From: an uncultured Euryhalocaulis sp.
GTDB taxonomy: Bacteria > Pseudomonadota > Alphaproteobacteria > Caulobacterales > Maricaulaceae
Assembly: GCA_913055605.1 (NCBI GenBank)
Contig: CAJXKJ010000029.1
Location: 1-35,405, forward strand
Length of the DNA stretch: 35,405 nucleotides
Reading direction: 5' to 3'
The stretch's first letter is position 1. Each line of letters opens with the position of its first letter. The position numbers were made by a program, and so were the translations under genes. Below, one piece after another: positions 33,169 to 35,405 of this stretch. Below the pieces are notes generated by a model. It was not told where the DNA came from, did no database searches, and saw only the letters and a program-made list of their open reading frames with translations.

Positions 33169-34653
33169 GGCCGAGGTGTCGAACAGGCCGAAGGTCCAGC
33201 CCGACGCCCAGTTGGAGGTCGTCGTCTCGGACGGGCCGAAGGCGCCGATATAGGCCACCGTGTCGAAGAAGGAGTCGCCCGGATCGGTGAAGGCGACCGC
33301 CAGTTCGTTCACGCCCGGGAACACGCCGGCCATCGTGCTGACGCCGGTCTTGTTGTTCGCGGACTGGGCGGTGAAGACCGTCTGCTCGTCGCTGGCCTCG
33401 CCGGTGTCGGAGTCGAACGGCGTGGTGCAGCTGAAATAGAGCGACTGGAACTCGTCGCCGCTCAGATTGGTGTAGGTCGAGGTTTGGTCGATATCCAGGC
33501 AGGTCGGGAAGCCCGTGACGATGCCGTTCAGCAGGCGGCCATTGGTGCCTTCGCGGTACAGCAGGCCGCGGCTGGAGGTCGACTGACCGATCGAGGTGAA
33601 GTTGGAGATGGTCGGGTTGGAGCGCGGCAGGCGGTCGTTGGAGCCGCCGCGGTTATCCATTTCGAAGCCGTTGTCGCCGACGCCCCGGTGCTTGACCAGA
33701 ACGTACTGGACCTTGCCGGTCCAGCCGTCGGTCCAGTCCATGGAGTCGTCTTCGTTGCCGGTCAGCACGACGTGCTTGGCGTTGACCGTGCCGCCGAAGA
33801 ACTCGATGCCGTCGTCCGAGTTGTTGTGGACCTGGACGTAGTCGACGGTCGTGCCGCTGCCCACGCCCTGGAAGGCGATGCCGTTCAGCTCGTTCTCGCC
33901 ATTGATGCGGAAGCCGGCGTAGCGGACCTGGACATAGTTCAGGATGCCGCTGTTGTCGGTGGCCGAGCCGCCGCCGAATTCGCCGGTGGAGGCCTCGCCG
34001 TCCTTCACGCAGTCGGCGGTGCCGCCGGTGGCGGTGGCCGACTTACAGGCGTTGATCGGCGCGCGGCCGTTGATCACCACGCCGCCCCATTCGGAGCTGA
34101 AATCGGTGCTGCCCGAGCGGGCCGAGCCGGCCTCGGTGGCCAGCACGTCGGCCAGGCTGGTGAAGACCACCGGGGCGGACGACGTGCCCTGCGCGATGAT
34201 CTGGGAGCCGCGATTGACCAGGATGTAGTCGGAGCCGGTGTTGCCGACCACGGTCGCGCCCGCGCCGATGGTCAGGATCGCGGTCGCCGCCGGGGCCACG
34301 CCGCCGGCGGTCGAGGCGCCGGCGTCGGTGCCGACGGTGACCGGGCCGGAGACCACGACGGTCACGCCCGCGGGAATTTCGGTGTTGGACTGAATCTCGC
34401 CGGTCAGCTCGCAGATGCCGACGGTGGAGGAGCCCGAGGTCGTCGTGCCTGAGCGCGTGCCCGTGGGGCAGCCCGAAGCCGGGATCAGGCTGACATCGGT
34501 GGTGTCGGTATCGGTGTCGTCGGTCGTTTCGTCCGACGTGCCCGTGGTGGTTTCACCCGGGGATTCGATTTCGGAGCCGGAGCCGGAGCAAGCGACGAGC
34601 AAGGCGGTCGCGGCGCCGGCGTACAGCACGCGGCGCATAATGCGGGTCTTCAT
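31870..34653 (-). CDS. Large surface lipoprotein, two tandem beta-rich repeats (ElpS-like by context)
   Basis: A 927-residue lipoprotein. The signal peptide ends with the lipobox LVAC (Cys22), followed by a Thr/Asp-rich disordered linker (about 30-53). The rest is two tandem copies of a domain of about 430 residues; the cores are offset by 427 residues and share HNNSDDGIEFFGGTVNAKH, GDNGFEMDNRGGSNDRLP and LLYREGTNGR. Each copy contains WGG(V/L)VINGRAPINAC (Trp189, Trp616) and a Cys pair at its start; the short Gly/Asn-rich turns suggest a right-handed parallel beta-helix. Similar WGG-type proteins occur next to TonB receptors in other phyla. The position next to a TonB receptor and gspC-N, upstream of the operon, matches the phosphate-starvation lipoprotein ElpS of Caulobacter. 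The start has GGGGGGAAA nine bases upstream. The ligand is unknown. Confidence 0.85.
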   Translation of the reverse strand: MKTRIMRRVLYAGAATALLVACSGSGSEIESPGETTTGTSDETTDDTDTDTTDVSLIPASGCPTGTRSGTTTSGSSTVGICELTGEIQSNTEIPAGVTVVVSGPVTVGTDAGASTAGGVAPAATAILTIGAGATVVGNTGSDYILVNRGSQIIAQGTSSAPVVFTSLADVLATEAGSARSGSTDFSSEWGGVVINGRAPINACKSATATGGTADCVKDGEASTGEFGGGSATDNSGILNYVQVRYAGFRINGENELNGIAFQGVGSGTTVDYVQVHNNSDDGIEFFGGTVNAKHVVLTGNEDDSMDWTDGWTGKVQYVLVKHRGVGDNGFEMDNRGGSNDRLPRSNPTISNFTSIGQSTSSRGLLYREGTNGRLLNGIVTGFPTCLDIDQTSTYTNLSGDEFQSLYFSCTTPFDSDTGEASDEQTVFTAQSANNKTGVSTMAGVFPGVNELAVAFTDPGDSFFDTVAYIGAFGPSETTTSNWASGWTFGLFDTSALTCPSGTTSTGETLAGVKVCRMPSNVTSDMTLVAGLNYEMVGPVFIGADRGGDPASPLASGVAAILTVEAGTTLFGTSGSDYIVVTRGSQLRSNGTAARPVVYTSRSDLAGTVGVNTRNEWGGLVINGRAPINACSSSTATGGTAGCNKEGEGSSGLFGGSSSTDDSGNIYYSRVMYAGFRVNNENELNGIAFQGVGSETEVDYVQVHNNSDDGIEFFGGTVNAKHLVLTGNEDDSLDWTDGWTGKVQFVIVQHSNSGDNGFEMDNRGGSNDRLPRSNPTLSNLTLIGSSGSSGRGLLYREGTNGRILNGIVSGFPTCLDIDQASTYNNLSGDEFASLYFSCTTSFDADTGEVSDEQTVFTSQSANNKTGASTLSGFTFISGGTGVVPGANEQAVTALDPSTIDSFFTSTNYIGAVKDSSDTWYQGWTYKQP
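33169..34476 (-). repeat. Repeat unit 1 of the lipoprotein gene (N-terminal copy)
   Basis: Encodes residues about 60-495. In the core (about 33490-33860) the DNA is close to identical with unit 2 at an offset of 1281 bases; outside it the copies diverge, with a nine-residue length difference near the start of the unit. Confidence 0.75.
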
Positions 34654-34738
34654 GAAGGATTTCCCCCCGTTAGCGTGAAGCCATTCAGCTTGGGCGAAAG
34701 ACCGGCGGACGCCGTCTCCCCGAGCGCGAGGGGGACAA

Positions 34739-34778
34739 TTGGCAAAAGTGTGAGACAGTATTGAAACGGGATTGCGAC
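34739..34778 (-). promoter_or_regulatory. 11-bp-periodic array upstream of the lipoprotein gene
   Basis: On the minus strand four 7-base segments recur every 11 bases: GTCGCAA (34778-34772), GTTTCAA (34767-34761), GTCTCAC (34756-34750), TTGCCAA (34745-34739). They share a T/C-C-A-A/C core; the third contains the ACTGTCTCAC segment closest to a Pho half-site. The match to PhoB consensus (3-5 of 7) is weaker than upstream of gspC. The region 34654-34873 has no gene; it holds this array, the lipoprotein ribosome-binding site, and small GC-rich palindromes near 34790-34813 that may end the gspO transcript. Confidence 0.4.
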
Positions 34779-34873
34779 ACTCTTGTTACGCGCCGCAGGC
34801 GCCGTTTCGGCGTTGCACAATCGCCTCAGTGCGGATCAACCCCGGACCCGTTCAGCGCGAGTTGAGCGCGAGC

Positions 34874-35405
34874 TCAGCGCCAGACAGGCGCCTCGAACAG
34901 CGGCCCGGCAAGCCAGATCACCAGCGTGGCGAAGGCCAGATGCGGGCCGAAGGGAAGCGGCGCGGAGCCCTCTCCCCGACGCGCCGCGGCGCGCGCCAGC
35001 GCCGCCAGAAGACCGGTGAACGAGGCCAGCAATAACAGCGTGGGCAAGGCCGCCCAGCCGAGCCATGCGCCGGCGGCCGCGAGCAGTTTGGCGTCGCCGA
35101 GGCCGAGCCCGTCGCGCCCGCGCGCGCGGCGATAGAGAAAGGCGAGCCCCGCCAGCGCGGCGTAGCCGAGGGCGGCTCCGATGAGATGATCCAAGAGCGG
35201 CAGGCGGCTGACCGTCCAGGCGGCGGCCAGCCCCGCGGCGATCAGCGGCAGGCTGAGCAGATCCGGAATGCGCATGGCGCGCGCGTCCCAGATGGCGATG
35301 GCCAGAAGCGTGAGGGCGAGGACGCCGGTCCAGACCGCGACGGCGGGACCGGCGGCGAGGAAGGCGGCCGGCGCGGACGCCAGCGGCGGGGCGAGCGGAC
35401 CGCCC
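34874..35405 (-). CDS. gspO: Prepilin peptidase, A24 family (GspO-like), 5' end outside window
   Basis: The frame is open to the right edge: 177 residues are visible, and no ATG, GTG or TTG occurs upstream of the internal Met (at 35275), which sits inside the conserved region, so the real start lies beyond the window. The aspartyl protease motifs are present: IWDARAMRIPD with the first catalytic Asp, and GLGLGDAKLLAAAGAWLGW with the second (GxGD), followed by PLPFGPHLA. These are closer to GspO/PilD than to the small Tad peptidases. The enzyme cleaves the leaders of GspG, H, I, J and K encoded in this window. Whether the N-terminal methylase domain with its zinc cysteines is present cannot be seen. 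Confidence 0.88.
   Translation of the reverse strand, partial: GGPLAPPLASAPAAFLAAGPAVAVWTGVLALTLLAIAIWDARAMRIPDLLSLPLIAAGLAAAWTVSRLPLLDHLIGAALGYAALAGLAFLYRRARGRDGLGLGDAKLLAAAGAWLGWAALPTLLLLASFTGLLAALARAAARRGEGSAPLPFGPHLAFATLVIWLAGPLFEAPVWR

Noticed and set aside
29407-34452. A 1681-codon open frame on the plus strand across the receptor and lipoprotein genes
   Set aside because: It is antisense to two well-supported genes; stop codons are rare in this frame because of high GC and codon bias. The protein is a low-complexity Val/Gly/Arg/Ala mix with no family motif.
34874-35275. Complete 133-residue peptidase starting at the ATG at 35275
   Set aside because: The codons upstream to the edge continue a hydrophobic helix and the first catalytic Asp lies just before this Met, so the real gene begins outside the window.
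1-35405. tRNA, rRNA, CRISPR, insertion sequence or prophage
   Set aside because: No tRNA-like T-loop context in intergenic sequence, no direct-repeat array, no transposase or integrase motif in any frame, and no flanking inverted repeats with target duplication.

Overview
The window is about 35 kb of high-GC, gene-dense DNA with short intergenic gaps. Protein families and layout suggest an alphaproteobacterium of the Caulobacterales/Maricaulales type (Hyphomonadaceae, Maricaulaceae or relatives). Supporting signs are the HIG1 protein next to a cobalamin adenosyltransferase and close to etfBA, large TonB-dependent receptors, an IalB-like protein, a CtrA-like box, and a lipoprotein / TonB receptor / type II secretion block arranged as I recall it in Caulobacter crescentus. 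No rRNA, tRNA, CRISPR array, insertion sequence or phage gene was seen.

Left part (1-12.3 kb), mostly housekeeping: end of an unknown gene; a dienelactone-hydrolase-like protein; an IalB-like periplasmic protein; a TonB-like protein with a Pro/Glu-rich linker; rlmN; an ABM-domain protein; a GNAT acetyltransferase; a small charged protein; then leftwards a PduO-type adenosyltransferase with its HIG1 partner; a GT2 glycosyltransferase; a PBP1A-type peptidoglycan synthase; etfB-etfA; a PH-like membrane protein of unusual composition; a YqaE/Pmp3 protein; a DUF4112 protein; and a DJ-1/PfpI protein. Three convergent gene pairs overlap by exactly four bases at their stop codons.

Middle (12.3-17.3 kb): a 1064-residue Oar-like TonB-dependent receptor on the minus strand, preceded by a leader that contains an apparent intrinsic terminator (hairpin plus seven T) just before its ribosome-binding region, and a divergent GT39/PMT-type glycosyltransferase.

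Right part (17.3-35.4 kb), all on the minus strand: a partial prepilin peptidase (gspO) at the right edge, a 927-residue lipoprotein made of two tandem copies of a beta-rich domain, a second TonB-dependent receptor, and a complete tightly coupled gspC-D-E-F-G-H-I-J-K-L-M-N operon ending in a putative lipoprotein. Upstream of gspC lie five 11-bp-periodic half-sites resembling PhoB boxes; a weaker 11-bp-periodic array precedes the big lipoprotein. My reading is a phosphate-starvation (or other OmpR/PhoB-type regulator) module that displays a surface lipoprotein and secretes proteins through the T2SS. The regulator identity is inference.
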